Shown here one piece after another: positions 17,458-27,804 of a DNA stretch of 64,000 nucleotides. The notes under the pieces were generated by a model. It did no database searches. It was not told where the DNA came from and worked only from the letters and a program-made list of their open reading frames with translations. The stretch covers positions 44,971-108,970 of the forward strand of contig CALXSS010000001.1 in assembly GCA_944391225.1 (NCBI GenBank), read 5' to 3'. How positions within the stretch are numbered: position 1 is the first letter of the stretch; every line of letters starts with the position of its first letter. Both the position numbers and the translations under genes were made by a program. This DNA comes from an uncultured Clostridia bacterium. Lineage in GTDB: Bacteria; Bacillota; Clostridia; UBA1381.

Positions 17458-18705
17458 ATGAAAAAACGCATGTTTATATCTCTTGCGTCAGCATTGATGT
17501 TGTTAAACAGCATCAATGTTTCAGCTATGGACATTACATCACACGCCGCCTGTGTTATAGATGCACAAACCGGAAAAACCTATTACTCCTACAACGAAAA
17601 TGAACCCCTTGCTCCCGCAAGCATGACAAAGGTCATGACTGTATACATAGTATATGAGAAAATAGCAGACGGAACGCTGTCCAAGAATACGCTCATAACT
17701 GCCGACGCAGAGGACGAGGCAGCCTCGAACGACAGCGAGGCCACTAATGTCCCCCTTATCTGCGGTACTCAGTACAGCGTTGACGAGCTTATAGGAGCAA
17801 TTCTTGTCCCTTCCGCCTGCGCAGCAAGCGCAATGATAGGCAAATATATAAGCGGCAGCGAACAGAAATTTGCCCTGCTGATGAACAGCACCGCAAGCGC
17901 TCTTGGCATTAACGCCTATTATGAGGACGCATCAGGGCTTTCAGACAACAACCGCATCACTGCCGCCTCTATGGCACAGCTTGCCAAGGTCTTGATCACA
18001 AAATATCCTGATGTGCTGAACTACACATCACTTACAAGCATTAATTTCAAGGGCAAATCATATAAAAGCACAAACAATATGCTTCCCGGAAAATCATACG
18101 AATATCCCGGAACAGACGGTCTAAAAACCGGCACAACTCAACTTGCCGGCTGCTGCTTTACAGGCACAGCAGTTGATGATGATATACGTCTCATATCGGT
18201 GACAATGCACTCAGAATACAGCTCTGCAAGATTCGAAGATTCTATCCAATTGCTCAGCTATGGCTTTGAGCAGGCTCACTATATGTATGACAACATACTC
18301 GCAACAGATATGAGGCTTTTCATAAACGGAAACGAGGTTCCGGCGTTCGCGTACTCAGGTCCGGGAGAAGGACTATATTTCATAATCGAGGATCTAAAAG
18401 ACTATGGTTTTGATATAGCCTGGGATCCAAGCGCAAAAACAGTTACTGCACATCTGAATTCTGATAAACCAGTTACCCCTATACCTCTTGATATTTACAA
18501 GGGATATCCGGCAGGAAGCATATTTATGCCTATAGAAAAAGACACAGCTCTCTCTGCAGGAGTCAGTTTGGGCAAAACAACGTATACATTTAAACATGTG
18601 TACTCACTTAACGGATATACCGCCGTATCCGCCGATGAGCTGGGCAGCATATCAGCCTCCTGCACATGGGATCCCGCCGCAAAGCGCCTCGACATTATAA
18701 CATAA
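17458..18705 (+). CDS. D-alanyl-D-alanine carboxypeptidase (S11, DacF-like) with C-terminal stalk domain
   Basis: 415 aa; GGAGG precedes ATG 17458. A signal peptide (1-23) is followed by an S11 peptidase domain with SxxK in ASMTKVM (about 57) and KTG in GLKTGTT (about 222). The SxN position reads SAC (LVPSACAAS, about 119), so the canonical Asn is Cys. SAC variants occur in some S11 proteins, so activity is uncertain but plausible. The C-terminal about 130 residues form a stalk-like domain (LFINGNEVPAF; VSLGKTTYTFKHVY). It trims stem-peptide D-Ala, probably in spore cortex given its position 65 bp after pdaA. Confidence 0.85.
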   Translation: MKKRMFISLASALMLLNSINVSAMDITSHAACVIDAQTGKTYYSYNENEPLAPASMTKVMTVYIVYEKIADGTLSKNTLITADAEDEAASNDSEATNVPLICGTQYSVDELIGAILVPSACAASAMIGKYISGSEQKFALLMNSTASALGINAYYEDASGLSDNNRITAASMAQLAKVLITKYPDVLNYTSLTSINFKGKSYKSTNNMLPGKSYEYPGTDGLKTGTTQLAGCCFTGTAVDDDIRLISVTMHSEYSSARFEDSIQLLSYGFEQAHYMYDNILATDMRLFINGNEVPAFAYSGPGEGLYFIIEDLKDYGFDIAWDPSAKTVTAHLNSDKPVTPIPLDIYKGYPAGSIFMPIEKDTALSAGVSLGKTTYTFKHVYSLNGYTAVSADELGSISASCTWDPAAKRLDIIT

Positions 18706-18726
18706 TATGACAGCTATACATAAAAA

Positions 18727-18756
18727 AACTATGCCCTCCGGCCGGAAGGCATAGTT
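18727..18756. terminator. Bidirectional terminator
   Basis: AACTATGCC...GGCATAGTT stem with A-run before and T-run after. It serves both the dacF-like gene (+) and the antiporter gene (-). Confidence 0.88.
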
Positions 18757-18758
18757 TT

Positions 18759-20099
18759 TTATTTTTCATTATTTCCCTGTTTTGCGTCATTATGCAGCTT
18801 GATGGCAACCTGAGACATTTTCTCAAGCTCATGCTTTTCGGCGTGCTTTTCAAGCAGCTTAGTTGAAATATGCTTATCATCCTCAATATGCTGATAATGC
18901 TTATCCTGCCACTTGTATACCGCCTTCAGCATGATAGGCGTTACTATGGTTGTCACAACGACAACTATGATTATCGGAGCAAAAAACTCCTGAGTCATAA
19001 GTCCGACTGCCGCTCCTTTAGTAGCAACTATAAGAGCAACCTCGCCTCGAGATACCATTCCTATACCGATCTTCGTTGATTGCAGATTGGTATATCCGCA
19101 TATCTTGGCTCCAAGTCCGCAGCCTATTATCTTTGAAAGCACCGCGCCTATAAGAAGCAGGATCGAGAACCAGATTATAGTGCTGCTCATTGAATCTATC
19201 TCCACCTTCAATCCCACGCTCGCAAAGAACATCGGCGAAAGCAATAGATATGAAACAGTGTCAAATCTATTAAGCATATATGTTGTTTTTCTGTTGTTTG
19301 AAAGGATCAGACCGGCAACAAATGCGCCTGTTATGTCCGATACGCCGAAAAAGTATTCAGAGCAGAACGCCATAAGCAGGCAAAACGTAAACGCAAGAAT
19401 ATTAAAACGGCGAAGATCCTTCTGATACTTGTTTATCCACGGTATTCCAAACTTCACCACTAATATCGCGACAACCGCACAAAACGCAAAGAAAGCAAGT
19501 ATCTTGACAATTACCGTCCATAACGCTACTCCCGTTCCGGCAAAGCTCGTTATTACTGTAAGAGCTATAATACCAAGCACGTCATCTATCAAAGCCGCTC
19601 CAAGGATCGCATTTCCCGTTCTTGTAGAAAGCTTGCCCAGTTCCTTTAACGTTTCAACTGATATCGATACAGATGTCGCTGTAAGAATTACGCCTATAAA
19701 TATATTCTGCATTCTTGCGGCAGAATCGACTCCCGGATGAAAAATCTCAGATATTCCAAATCCGACAAGTATCGGAACAATAACACCAAACAAAGCTATA
19801 ACAAAAGACTTAAGTCCTGAATTTTTCAGTTCCTTAACATCTGTCTCCATACCCGCGGTAAACATGAGCACTATAACGCCCACCTCGGCAAGACTCTTTA
19901 TTATCTCTGTTTCATGTATAACTCCCAAAAACGCCGGTCCAAGTATGAGACCAGCCAGCAAAGCTCCCACAACCTGCGGCAGCTGCACTCTCCTTGTAAG
20001 CATACCAAGCAGCTTTGTGCTTACAAGTATCAACGCTAAATCAAGCAGATACTTGTATTCAAACTGACCCAGATCCGCCAAATTCAATAAACTGTCCAT
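18759..20099 (-). CDS. CPA2-family cation:proton antiporter (KefB/NapA-like)
   Basis: 446 aa; GGAAGGGAAG precedes ATG 20099. About 12-13 hydrophobic segments are visible. The first carries QLPQVVGALLAGLILGPAFLG, typical of the Na_H_Exchanger domain, and later segments give ALIDDVLGI, with the paired Asp-Asp of electrogenic CPA2 exchangers, and MVSRGEVALIVATKGA. A hydrophilic tail (about 395-446) has no TrkA-N domain, unlike KefB/KefC. It probably exchanges Na+ or K+ for protons at the membrane. A palindrome upstream (20146-20160) may be an operator. Confidence 0.87.
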   Translation of the reverse strand: MDSLLNLADLGQFEYKYLLDLALILVSTKLLGMLTRRVQLPQVVGALLAGLILGPAFLGVIHETEIIKSLAEVGVIVLMFTAGMETDVKELKNSGLKSFVIALFGVIVPILVGFGISEIFHPGVDSAARMQNIFIGVILTATSVSISVETLKELGKLSTRTGNAILGAALIDDVLGIIALTVITSFAGTGVALWTVIVKILAFFAFCAVVAILVVKFGIPWINKYQKDLRRFNILAFTFCLLMAFCSEYFFGVSDITGAFVAGLILSNNRKTTYMLNRFDTVSYLLLSPMFFASVGLKVEIDSMSSTIIWFSILLLIGAVLSKIIGCGLGAKICGYTNLQSTKIGIGMVSRGEVALIVATKGAAVGLMTQEFFAPIIIVVVVTTIVTPIMLKAVYKWQDKHYQHIEDDKHISTKLLEKHAEKHELEKMSQVAIKLHNDAKQGNNEK

Positions 20100-20145
20100 T
20101 TATGTACTTCCCTTCCGCTGCGCGAAAAACATCTGTTACTTATTT

Positions 20146-20160
20146 AACAGATTATCTGTT
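20146..20160. promoter_or_regulatory. Palindrome upstream of antiporter gene
   Basis: AACAGAT-T-ATCTGTT, perfect 7-bp arms, with a third half-site ATCTGTT at 20131-20137. It lies in the 5' untranslated region just downstream of a TGGTATAAT extended -10 on minus. It looks like a regulator binding site or RNA hairpin. Confidence 0.4.
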
Positions 20161-20230
20161 TTTCAGCATATATTATACCAAGTAACATTTTACGCTTTTT
20201 TTTGCAAAATTACAACCTGCATATGCAAAC

Positions 20231-20259
20231 AAAAAAAGCCTTATTTAAAGGCTTTTTTT
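20231..20259 (-). terminator. clpC operon terminator
   Basis: AAAGCCTTTAAATAAGGCTT-type stem with T7 on minus and A7 on the other flank. Confidence 0.85.
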
Positions 20260-20280
20260 GTGCACTTTGTCTATCAGACA

Positions 20281-22734
20281 TCATTTATTAGCTACAAAGT
20301 TTTCTCCGTCGTAATCAACGCTTACAGTATCTCCCGCTGATATTTCTCCGTCTATTATCTTTTCAGAGAGCATATCCTCAATACGGCTCTGTATCGCTCT
20401 TCTGAGAGGTCTTGCACCGTATACCTTATCAAAGCCCTCGTCTGAGATCCTTTCAACAGCCTTATCTGTAAATGTTACCTTGATCTCATTATCCGCCAGT
20501 CTCTTTTCAAGCGAGCTGAGCATAAGTCCGGCGATCTTCTTGATGTCCTCTTTCTCAAGACGGTCAAATACTATTATTTCATCTATTCTGTTGAGGAACT
20601 CAGGTCTGAACGCCCGCTTTACCTCCGCCATTACCTTATCCTTGATAGTATCCTTTTCACTCTTGCTGTCCTCTGTATTGTTGAAGCCCAGCTTTGAGGA
20701 TCCTGTTCCGAGTATCTCGCTGGCTCCGAGATTTGATGTCATAATTATGACAGTATTCTTGAAATCAACGCGTCTGCCCTGCGCATCGGTAAGGATGCCG
20801 TCGTCAAGGATCTGCAGCATGATATTGAAAACATCTGGATGAGCCTTTTCAACCTCATCAAACAATATTACCGAATACGGGTGCTTTCTTATCTTTTCTG
20901 TGAGCTGTCCGCCCTCCTCAAAGCCTACATATCCCGGAGGCGATCCGATAAACTTTGATACGGCATGCTTCTCCATATATTCAGACATATCAACTCTTAT
21001 AAGCGAGTTCTCCGAACCGAACATAGCCTCAGCCAGAGCCTTTGTAAGCTCTGTCTTTCCCACGCCTGTAGGTCCGAGGAACAGGAACGAGCCGATAGGT
21101 CTTTTAGGATCCTTAAGTCCTGCACGCCCACGCTTGATAGCCTTAGCTACTGCAGTTACAGCCTCGTTCTGCCCTATTACCCTGTTGTGGAGAGTATCTT
21201 CAAGATGACGGAGCTTATCCATCTCCTCCTGCTTAAGCTTTGACGCAGGTATATTTGTCCAATCCGAAAGTATTTCCGCAATATCATCCTCTGTAACAAC
21301 CAGCTCAGATGAAGTACCGCTTCCTTTCCAGTTCTTTTTAAGCTCGTCAAGCTCGGTCTGGACAGCCTTTTCCTTATCTCTTATTTCCGCGGCTTTCTCA
21401 TACTCCTGAGCGTTTACCGCTTCCTCTCTCTCACTTGTCAGCTTTTCAAGCTGCTTTTCCTTCTCCTTAAGATCAGGCGGAGCAGTCTGAGATGAAAGCT
21501 GCTTCTTTGACGATGCCTCATCTATAAGATCTATAGCCTTATCCGGCAAAAATCTGTCTGTGATATATCTTGCCGACATCTGCGCCGCTGCCTTAAGTGC
21601 CTCATCTGTTATTGTGACACCGTGATGAGCCTCATATTTATCTCTGATACCCTTAAGTATCTCCACTGTTTCATCAACTGTAGGCTCGCCCACCGTTACA
21701 GGCTGGAAACGTCTTTCAAGCGCCGCATCCTTCTCAATATACTTCTTGTATTCCTTAAGAGTTGTAGCGCCTATAAGCTGCAGCTCGCCTCTTGCAAGGA
21801 ATGGTTTGAGTATATTTGAGGCATCAAGAGAACCCTCGGCATTGCCCGCGCCAACTATAGTATGGAACTCGTCCACAAAAAGTATGACATCGCTTGACTG
21901 AGTTACCTCGTTTATTACCTTTTTGAGTCTTTCCTCAAACTCGCCTCTGTATTTTGCTCCGGCTATCATAGCTGAAAGGTCTATCGACACAAGTCTTTTA
22001 GACTTTAACAGCTCCGGCACATCGCCTGCGGCTATCTTCTGCGCAAGACCCTCTACTACCGCTGTCTTGCCGACTCCCGGTTCGCCGATAAGACACGGAT
22101 TGTTCTTTGTACGTCTTGAAAGTATCTGTGTTACACGCTCAATCTCCCTGCTTCTGCCAATGACCGGGTCAAATTTGTTTTCACGCGCAAGCTCTGTAAG
22201 ATCCCTGCCGTATTCGTCAAGCACAGGCGTGCTTGATTTCCCCTTGGACTTCTTCGCTGCCTGATACGCTCCGGTCGCTGACGGCTCTGTCACTCCTGTG
22301 CTGAGAGCCTCGATCACCTCCTCATATACCTGACGCACATTAAGTCCGAGAGATACAAGCACTCTTACTCCGACGCTCTCGCCGTCACGCAGTATAGCCA
22401 TAAGCAGATGCTCTGTGCCTATATAGTTATGCCCCATCTGCCTTGCCTCCATAGCTGAAAGCTGAAGTATCCTCTTTGTTCGGGGCGTGAGAGGAAGCTC
22501 CGTTTCCTCATCGAGCGCATCATTTGAGCCTGTAAGCTCAGTTATTTTTTCTATTACCTTTTCCTCTGTAATATCCGCCTTCTCAAGCACCTTTGCAGCA
22601 ACGCCGGAGCCTTCCTTAACAAGTCCGGCTACTATGTGCTCACTGCCTATATATCTGTGTCCCAAAGCACATGCTGTATTGTGCGCCTCACTTATAGCGA
22701 TCCTCGCTCTTTCTGTAAAGTTTGAAAATAACAT
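20281..22734 (-). CDS. clpC: ClpC, Hsp100/AAA+ unfoldase
   Basis: 817 aa from ATG 22734 ([14 protein letters not shown]); the in-frame GTG at 22743 is almost inside the GGGAG. Two Clp_N repeats (residues 1-145) precede AAA domain 1 (Walker [10 protein letters not shown], about 212), a UVR/coiled-coil M-domain (about 415-480) and AAA domain 2 (Walker [10 protein letters not shown], about 550; [15 protein letters not shown]). The ClpP-binding loop region is near [11 protein letters not shown]. With ClpP it degrades McsB-phosphoarginylated proteins. It is the last gene of ctsR-mcsA-mcsB-clpC. Confidence 0.96.
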   Translation of the reverse strand: MLFSNFTERARIAISEAHNTACALGHRYIGSEHIVAGLVKEGSGVAAKVLEKADITEEKVIEKITELTGSNDALDEETELPLTPRTKRILQLSAMEARQMGHNYIGTEHLLMAILRDGESVGVRVLVSLGLNVRQVYEEVIEALSTGVTEPSATGAYQAAKKSKGKSSTPVLDEYGRDLTELARENKFDPVIGRSREIERVTQILSRRTKNNPCLIGEPGVGKTAVVEGLAQKIAAGDVPELLKSKRLVSIDLSAMIAGAKYRGEFEERLKKVINEVTQSSDVILFVDEFHTIVGAGNAEGSLDASNILKPFLARGELQLIGATTLKEYKKYIEKDAALERRFQPVTVGEPTVDETVEILKGIRDKYEAHHGVTITDEALKAAAQMSARYITDRFLPDKAIDLIDEASSKKQLSSQTAPPDLKEKEKQLEKLTSEREEAVNAQEYEKAAEIRDKEKAVQTELDELKKNWKGSGTSSELVVTEDDIAEILSDWTNIPASKLKQEEMDKLRHLEDTLHNRVIGQNEAVTAVAKAIKRGRAGLKDPKRPIGSFLFLGPTGVGKTELTKALAEAMFGSENSLIRVDMSEYMEKHAVSKFIGSPPGYVGFEEGGQLTEKIRKHPYSVILFDEVEKAHPDVFNIMLQILDDGILTDAQGRRVDFKNTVIIMTSNLGASEILGTGSSKLGFNNTEDSKSEKDTIKDKVMAEVKRAFRPEFLNRIDEIIVFDRLEKEDIKKIAGLMLSSLEKRLADNEIKVTFTDKAVERISDEGFDKVYGARPLRRAIQSRIEDMLSEKIIDGEISAGDTVSVDYDGENFVANK

Positions 22735-22763
22735 AAATATCACTCTCCCATCAAATATTCATT

Positions 22764-23768
22764 TCATATATTTTCCCTTATCAGTTCCGCTCTTGCCTTA
22801 TCGCGCGCGGCAGGATCAAGATCCTTTCCCGCCGCGATAACCGACGGAGCCGTTTTTACCATCAATTCTATCGGCGTCATTTTGCCATCGCATTTGATTA
22901 TTCCCATATTCTGCCCAAGCATTACATCCGAAAGCAAAGATTTTGCTTCAGCCGACGCTATGCTTCTGGCATATTTCAGTATGCCGTATGCACGGTACAC
23001 CTTGTCCTCAAGCTCCAGAGAATGGTTTTCCTTTAAGCTCTTTCGCGCCTGGCTCTCCATCTCCGAAAGCTTGTTTACAACCGCTTTTACTTTTTCTATT
23101 ATCTCTTTCTCCGTAAGCCCCATTGTTATCTGATTTGATATCTGATACATGCAGCCCTCTGCCTCCGTACCCTCGCCGTACAGACCGCGCACCGCTATGC
23201 CCATTCCGGAAACCGACTGGATTATACGGCTTATATTGCCCGTCATCGTAAGCGCCGGAAGGTGCATCATGACCGACGCCCTCAAGCCCGTTCCTGCGTT
23301 GGTCGGGCACGCTGTAAGGTATCCGAATTTCTCATCAAATGCGTATGTCAGCGATTCCTCAATAACGTCATCGACCTTATCAGCCAGATCAAACGCCTCA
23401 TCCAGACAATAGCCTCCCATTATCACCTGCAGCCTTATATGATCCTCCTCCATGAACATAATACTCATTGTCTTATTCTTGTTCACAAGTACAGAATGTC
23501 CGCTTCCATCTACCATCTGAGGACTTATGAGGTGCTCCTCAAGCATCGAGATTTTTTCCTTTCTGCTCAGCTTGTCAAGGTCATACAGCTCAAAATCTCC
23601 CGAAAGCGTTGAATTGCTCTCAAATATCGATGCTCTGAGCTTTTTTGATACCTTTTCCTTATCCTTGCTGTTGAGCGCCGCCGGAAACGGCGTTTTGTCT
23701 ATATTCCTTGCAAGCCTTATTCTTGACGATACAATAATACCATCATTAAGATCATTATACCAGATCAC
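22764..23768 (-). CDS. mcsB: McsB, protein arginine kinase
   Basis: 334 aa from GTG 23768, overlapping the mcsA stop by 4 bp (GTGA) with GGGAGG upstream. Guanido-kinase fold: SSRIRLARNI (phosphate-binding), MEEDHIRLQ (about 120) and CPTNAGTGLRASVM (about 175, active-site Cys loop). It phosphorylates arginines on CtsR and misfolded proteins, marking them for ClpCP. It is encoded between its activator McsA and ClpC. Confidence 0.95.
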   Translation of the reverse strand: MIWYNDLNDGIIVSSRIRLARNIDKTPFPAALNSKDKEKVSKKLRASIFESNSTLSGDFELYDLDKLSRKEKISMLEEHLISPQMVDGSGHSVLVNKNKTMSIMFMEEDHIRLQVIMGGYCLDEAFDLADKVDDVIEESLTYAFDEKFGYLTACPTNAGTGLRASVMMHLPALTMTGNISRIIQSVSGMGIAVRGLYGEGTEAEGCMYQISNQITMGLTEKEIIEKVKAVVNKLSEMESQARKSLKENHSLELEDKVYRAYGILKYARSIASAEAKSLLSDVMLGQNMGIIKCDGKMTPIELMVKTAPSVIAAGKDLDPAARDKARAELIRENI

Positions 23769-24160
23769 AGCGAAACACCTCCCTCTATGCTCTTTATCTC
23801 CGAATGGAGCTTTGCGGCTGTTTCATAATCCTCTTTAGCCACTGCCTCCTTGAGCTGGCGGCGCAGCTCCTCAAGCCTTCTTTTTACCTTTATTCCCGCA
23901 CTTGATTTTGACGGTATCTTGCCGGCATGCTCCGCGCTTGAATGCACCTGCCTCAGCACCTGAGCGGCGCCGGCAGCAAACGTCTTATAGCATTCACCGC
24001 AGCCGAACTTTCCGGTCTTATTGAAATCTGCCCAGCTGCGACCGCATACCGGGCAAACTTTATTATCCTTTTGCGCCGACTTTTGTACATACGGCGAACT
24101 GAACATATCAAAGCCGTCAAACATATCAAACAATTCCGAAAACAGATCCATCACGATCAT
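23765..24160 (-). CDS. mcsA: McsA, activator of protein arginine kinase (short form)
   Basis: 131 aa at most. The start is ambiguous: ATG 24160 is 2 nt from GGAGG, whereas GTG 24154 and ATG 24151 are 8 and 11 nt away. A single zinc-binding set (CPVCGRSW...FGCGECYKTF) and a C-terminal UVR motif (ELRRQLKEAVAKEDYETAAKLHSEI) are present. Usual McsA (about 170-185 aa) has a second CxxC pair at the N-terminus; here that part is only a short, Met/Phe-rich hydrophobic leader. It binds and activates McsB. Confidence 0.9.
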   Translation of the reverse strand: MIVMDLFSELFDMFDGFDMFSSPYVQKSAQKDNKVCPVCGRSWADFNKTGKFGCGECYKTFAAGAAQVLRQVHSSAEHAGKIPSKSSAGIKVKRRLEELRRQLKEAVAKEDYETAAKLHSEIKSIEGGVSL

Positions 24161-24212
24161 TCCCTCCCTTTATCATTTCACTGCCGCCAAATAAAGCTTT
24201 TCAGCAGCGTGT

Positions 24213-24662
24213 CTATTTCTTATTTTCAAATACAGCTCTCAGCATGCTCTTGAGCACCTCTGCTCTGACCCTGTCGCGGTTGTCAGCATCGCGCAATACC
24301 TCATCGCCAAGAGCCGCACACATTATCCTCGCACTTTGCCTGTCTATCTTCCCGTCGCTAAGCAGCTCCGATATACACCCGAACGCATCGCGCTCTGTTA
24401 TCTCCGGAGCAATATGCAGCGTTCCGACCTCCTCGCCGTTTCCGTTTATTTTCTTTATCTTTACCCATCCACCTCCACCTCTCCTCGACTCGACTATATA
24501 TCCCTTTTCAGGGCTGAACCTTGTCGATATAACATAATTTATCTGCGACGGCACACATCCGAAGATCTGCGCCAGCTCATTCCTCTGTATCTTAAGCCAG
24601 TCATCCTGTTCCTGCTTCATAAGCTCCAGAATGAATGCCTCTATCCTGTCTGAAATACCCAC
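24213..24662 (-). CDS. ctsR: CtsR, class III heat-shock repressor
   Basis: 149 aa from GTG 24662 (MGISDRIEAFILEL), with GGGAG nine bases upstream; the more distal TTG 24680 lacks one. The winged-helix domain carries CVPSQINYVISTRF and the arginine-recognition turn RRGGGGWVKI, whose arginine McsB phosphorylates. It represses its own operon and other clp genes by binding a heptad direct repeat, seen at 24692-24708. Operon order ctsR-mcsA-mcsB-clpC is as in Bacillus. Confidence 0.95.
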   Translation of the reverse strand: MGISDRIEAFILELMKQEQDDWLKIQRNELAQIFGCVPSQINYVISTRFSPEKGYIVESRRGGGGWVKIKKINGNGEEVGTLHIAPEITERDAFGCISELLSDGKIDRQSARIMCAALGDEVLRDADNRDRVRAEVLKSMLRAVFENKK

Positions 24663-24691
24663 GTTAACCAACTCCCGCAAAGTTTTTTGAC

Positions 24692-24708
24692 TTTGACTTT
24701 CTTTAACC
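24692..24708 (-). promoter_or_regulatory. CtsR operator
   Basis: Minus strand GGTTAAA-GAA-AGTCAAA, one mismatch to the RGTCAAA-N3-RGTCAAA CtsR box. A further overlapping GTCAAA follows. It lies just downstream of the promoter's expected start point. Confidence 0.85.
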
Positions 24709-24719
24709 TTTCATTTATT

Positions 24720-24747
24720 ATTATACTCATTTTTCTGACTTTGTCAA
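24720..24747 (-). promoter_or_regulatory. Sigma-A promoter of the ctsR operon
   Basis: TTGACA (24742-24747), 16 bp, TATAAT (24720-24725), immediately upstream of the CtsR box. Confidence 0.85.
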
Positions 24748-24894
24748 TACCTTTTCCCTAAAAAATTGTATTGATTTGTTTAATTAATTATGAACTGTTT
24801 GTTACTTTGCCGTATATCACCAAATTACAGCGCTATTTATCTGTAATTTTAATCACTTTTTTTTCAAAAAACAGTGGTAAAATCAAAAACATTA

Positions 24895-24903
24895 TGTTAT
24901 AAT
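24895..24903 (+). promoter_or_regulatory. Extended -10 promoter for secA
   Basis: TGT-TATAAT (extended -10) about 100 bp upstream of secA. The -35 region is weak. Confidence 0.5.
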
Positions 24904-25000
24904 AGTATTTGTGTATATTCAAATATATACCTTTGACTTTATGACCTAAATGTATTACGAAAATCAAAATTACATATAATATAATTACGAGGTGAGAAAA

Positions 25001-27730
25001 TTGAGTTTATTCGATAAAATTTTCGGCACGTATTCAGAGCGCGAGCTCAAGCGCATCTACCCCATTGCCAAGCAGGTAATGGATCTGGAGGAGCCGACAG
25101 CAAAGCTTACAGATGCGGAGCTGAAAGCAAAGACCGCCGAATTCAAGCAGAGATACAATAACGGAGAATCGCTTGACGACCTTCTTCCCGAGGCTTTTGC
25201 CGTTGTTCGTGAAGCCAGCTGGAGAGTGCTCGGGATGAAGCATTTCTACGTTCAGGTAATAGGCGGCATCATACTGCATCAGGGACGTATAGCAGAAATG
25301 AAAACAGGTGAAGGTAAAACACTCGTTTCTACTCTGCCCGCATACCTCAACGCGCTTACCGGTGACGGAGTACATATCGTAACCGTCAACGACTATCTGG
25401 CTAAGCGTGACTCCGAATGGATGGGAAAAGTATACCGTTTCCTTGGCATGAGCTGCGGTCTTATCATCCATGAAAAAGACAATGACGAAAGACGCGCCGC
25501 TTACGCATGCGATATAACCTATGGAACAAACAACGAGCTTGGATTTGACTATCTGAGAGATAACATGGTAGTCCACAAGGAGCAGATGGTACAGCGCGGT
25601 CACAATTACGCTATTGTCGACGAGGTCGACTCTATTCTTATCGATGAAGCGCGTACACCGCTTATCATTTCAGGTATGGGCGAGACCGCAAACGAGCTTT
25701 ACCGCGTTGCGGATATGTTCGTTAAGCGTCTTACAAAGCTTGTTGTTACCGAGCACGACGATAAGCAGCTCGATACAGACGTGGACGCTGATTATATTGT
25801 AGATGAAAAAGCAAAAACAGCTACATTAACCGAGCGCGGAGTTAAAAAAGCTGAGCAGGCATTCTCAATAACAAACCTTTCAGACCCTGAGAACATGAAG
25901 CTGCTCCATCACATCAACCAAGCGCTCCACGCTAACGGCGTAATGCACCGCGACCAGCAGTATGTTGTAACGCCCGAAGGCGAGGTCATGATAGTTGATG
26001 AATTCACAGGCAGAATAATGCCGGGCAGACGCTACAGCGACGGTCTGCATCAGGCTATAGAGGCTAAGGAAGGCGTTAAGATCGAGCACGAGTCAAAAAC
26101 TCTTGCAACAATAACGTTCCAGAACTTTTTCCGTCTTTATAAAAAGCTTTCCGGTATGACCGGTACAGCTCTTACAGAGGAGGAGGAGTTCCAGCATATA
26201 TACAAGCTTGACATCGTAGCCGTTCCTACCAACAAGCCTGTTATCCGTATCGATATGCAGGACAGCGTTTACAAAACTGAAGCAGGCAAATTCGCTGCAG
26301 TTATAAAGCAGATAAAAGAATGTAACGAAAAAGGACAGCCTGTTCTTGTTGGTACTGTAAACGTAGATAAGTCAGAGCTCCTGAGCAAGCTTTTAAGAAA
26401 GCTTGGCATCAAGCACAACGTGCTCAACGCTAAGTATCACGAAAAGGAAGCCGAAATAATTGCCCAGGCAGGCAAAAAGGGAGCCGTTACGATAGCTACC
26501 AACATGGCAGGTCGTGGAACAGATATTATGCTTGGAGGTAACGCCGAATACCTCGCAAAGCACGAGATGGCAAAGCGCGGATTCTCAGACGAGCTTATTG
26601 CTGAGGCAACCGGCTTCGGCGACACAGACGACGAGGAGATCCTCGAGGCAAGAAAAGTTTTCGCAGAGCTCAACGACAAATTCAAGGCTCAGATACAGCC
26701 AGAGCATGACGAGGTCATCAAGATAGGCGGCCTGTTCATTATAGGCACAGAGCGTCATGAGTCAAGACGTATCGATAACCAGCTGCGCGGCCGTGCCGGA
26801 CGACAGGGCGACCCGGGCGCATCAAAGTTCTTCCTCTCGCTTGAGGACGATCTTATGCGTATATTCGGAAGCGACAGAGTCAAGAAGATGGTAGAAACAC
26901 TCGGTCTTGAGGAAGATCAGCCCATAGAAGCAAAAATGCTTTCAAATGCTATTGAAAACGCTCAGAAGAGCCTTGAGAGCCGCAACTTTGATTCACGTAA
27001 GCACGTGCTCCAGTACGACGAGGTAATGAACGAGCAGCGTAAGATCATATACGCGCAGCGTCAGAAGGTACTTGACGGCGACGACCTGAGCGAAACGATC
27101 AAGAGTATGATCGAGCAGATCATAGACAGCGCCATGGACGATTTCATCGGTATCTCGGAGATACCTGAGGATTGGAACCTGCGCGCTCTTACCGAGTTTG
27201 CGAACTCTACTCTGCGCGCTAACGGCGAATTCAAGGTGACAGACGAAGATCTCAACTCTATCACAAAGGCTGACATACGCGCCGAACTGCTTGAGATAGC
27301 TAACAAGAACTATCAGGAACAGCGCGAAATATTCGGCGAGCAGATGCCGGAGCTTGAAAGAGTTATCATGCTTAGAGTCGTTGACACCCTTTGGATGGAT
27401 CACCTTGACGAGATGGAGCATATAAAGAGAGAGATAGGTCTCAGAGCATACGGTCAGCACGATCCTGTTGTTGAATACAGAAGCATAGGCTCCGATCTCT
27501 ATGACGGACTGCTTGAATCCATAAAGCGTGATACTGTAAAATATGTTCTCAACGCAAAGCCAAGGATCAAGATAGAACGCGAGCAGGTAGCAAAGCCTGT
27601 AGATACAGGTAATGACGGTTCTCTCAAGAATACAGGCGTTCGCAGCGACAAAAACAAAGTGGGCAGAAATGATCCCTGTCCATGCGGCAGCGGAAAGAAA
27701 TATAAGAACTGCTGCGGTAAAAACGCGTAA
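25001..27730 (+). CDS. secA: SecA preprotein translocase ATPase
   Basis: 909 aa from TTG 25001 ([15 protein letters not shown]), six bases after GAGGTG. The in-frame GTG at 24992 is part of that ribosome binding site. Nucleotide-binding fold 1 carries [13 protein letters not shown] (about 100) and [23 protein letters not shown]2 carries [15 protein letters not shown] and [17 protein letters not shown]. The C-terminal zinc/SecB-binding tail ([15 protein letters not shown]) is intact. It drives Sec export, which the many secreted proteins in this window would use. It precedes prfB, the usual Firmicute order. Confidence 0.97.
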   Translation: MSLFDKIFGTYSERELKRIYPIAKQVMDLEEPTAKLTDAELKAKTAEFKQRYNNGESLDDLLPEAFAVVREASWRVLGMKHFYVQVIGGIILHQGRIAEMKTGEGKTLVSTLPAYLNALTGDGVHIVTVNDYLAKRDSEWMGKVYRFLGMSCGLIIHEKDNDERRAAYACDITYGTNNELGFDYLRDNMVVHKEQMVQRGHNYAIVDEVDSILIDEARTPLIISGMGETANELYRVADMFVKRLTKLVVTEHDDKQLDTDVDADYIVDEKAKTATLTERGVKKAEQAFSITNLSDPENMKLLHHINQALHANGVMHRDQQYVVTPEGEVMIVDEFTGRIMPGRRYSDGLHQAIEAKEGVKIEHESKTLATITFQNFFRLYKKLSGMTGTALTEEEEFQHIYKLDIVAVPTNKPVIRIDMQDSVYKTEAGKFAAVIKQIKECNEKGQPVLVGTVNVDKSELLSKLLRKLGIKHNVLNAKYHEKEAEIIAQAGKKGAVTIATNMAGRGTDIMLGGNAEYLAKHEMAKRGFSDELIAEATGFGDTDDEEILEARKVFAELNDKFKAQIQPEHDEVIKIGGLFIIGTERHESRRIDNQLRGRAGRQGDPGASKFFLSLEDDLMRIFGSDRVKKMVETLGLEEDQPIEAKMLSNAIENAQKSLESRNFDSRKHVLQYDEVMNEQRKIIYAQRQKVLDGDDLSETIKSMIEQIIDSAMDDFIGISEIPEDWNLRALTEFANSTLRANGEFKVTDEDLNSITKADIRAELLEIANKNYQEQREIFGEQMPELERVIMLRVVDTLWMDHLDEMEHIKREIGLRAYGQHDPVVEYRSIGSDLYDGLLESIKRDTVKYVLNAKPRIKIEREQVAKPVDTGNDGSLKNTGVRSDKNKVGRNDPCPCGSGKKYKNCCGKNA

Positions 27731-27740
27731 ACAGGAATAA

Positions 27741-27763
27741 CACGGCGCCGCACCGGCGCCGTG
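27741..27763 (+). terminator. GC-rich hairpin between secA and prfB
   Basis: CACGGCGCCG-CAC-CGGCGCCGTG, a perfect 10-bp stem. No U-run follows, so termination may be partial and prfB may be co-transcribed. Confidence 0.5.
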
Positions 27764-27804
27764 TATATACATACAATCTATTTTACAGAAGGATGTGATT
27801 AATA

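Noticed and set aside
24213..24680. TTG 24680 as ctsR start
   Set aside because: It lies upstream of the GGGAG ribosome binding site; GTG 24662 gives the standard CtsR N-terminus.
26993..27772. 259-aa minus-strand ORF opposite secA
   Set aside because: SecA is unmistakable in the plus frame; the antisense ORF has no recognisable family and spans the terminator.
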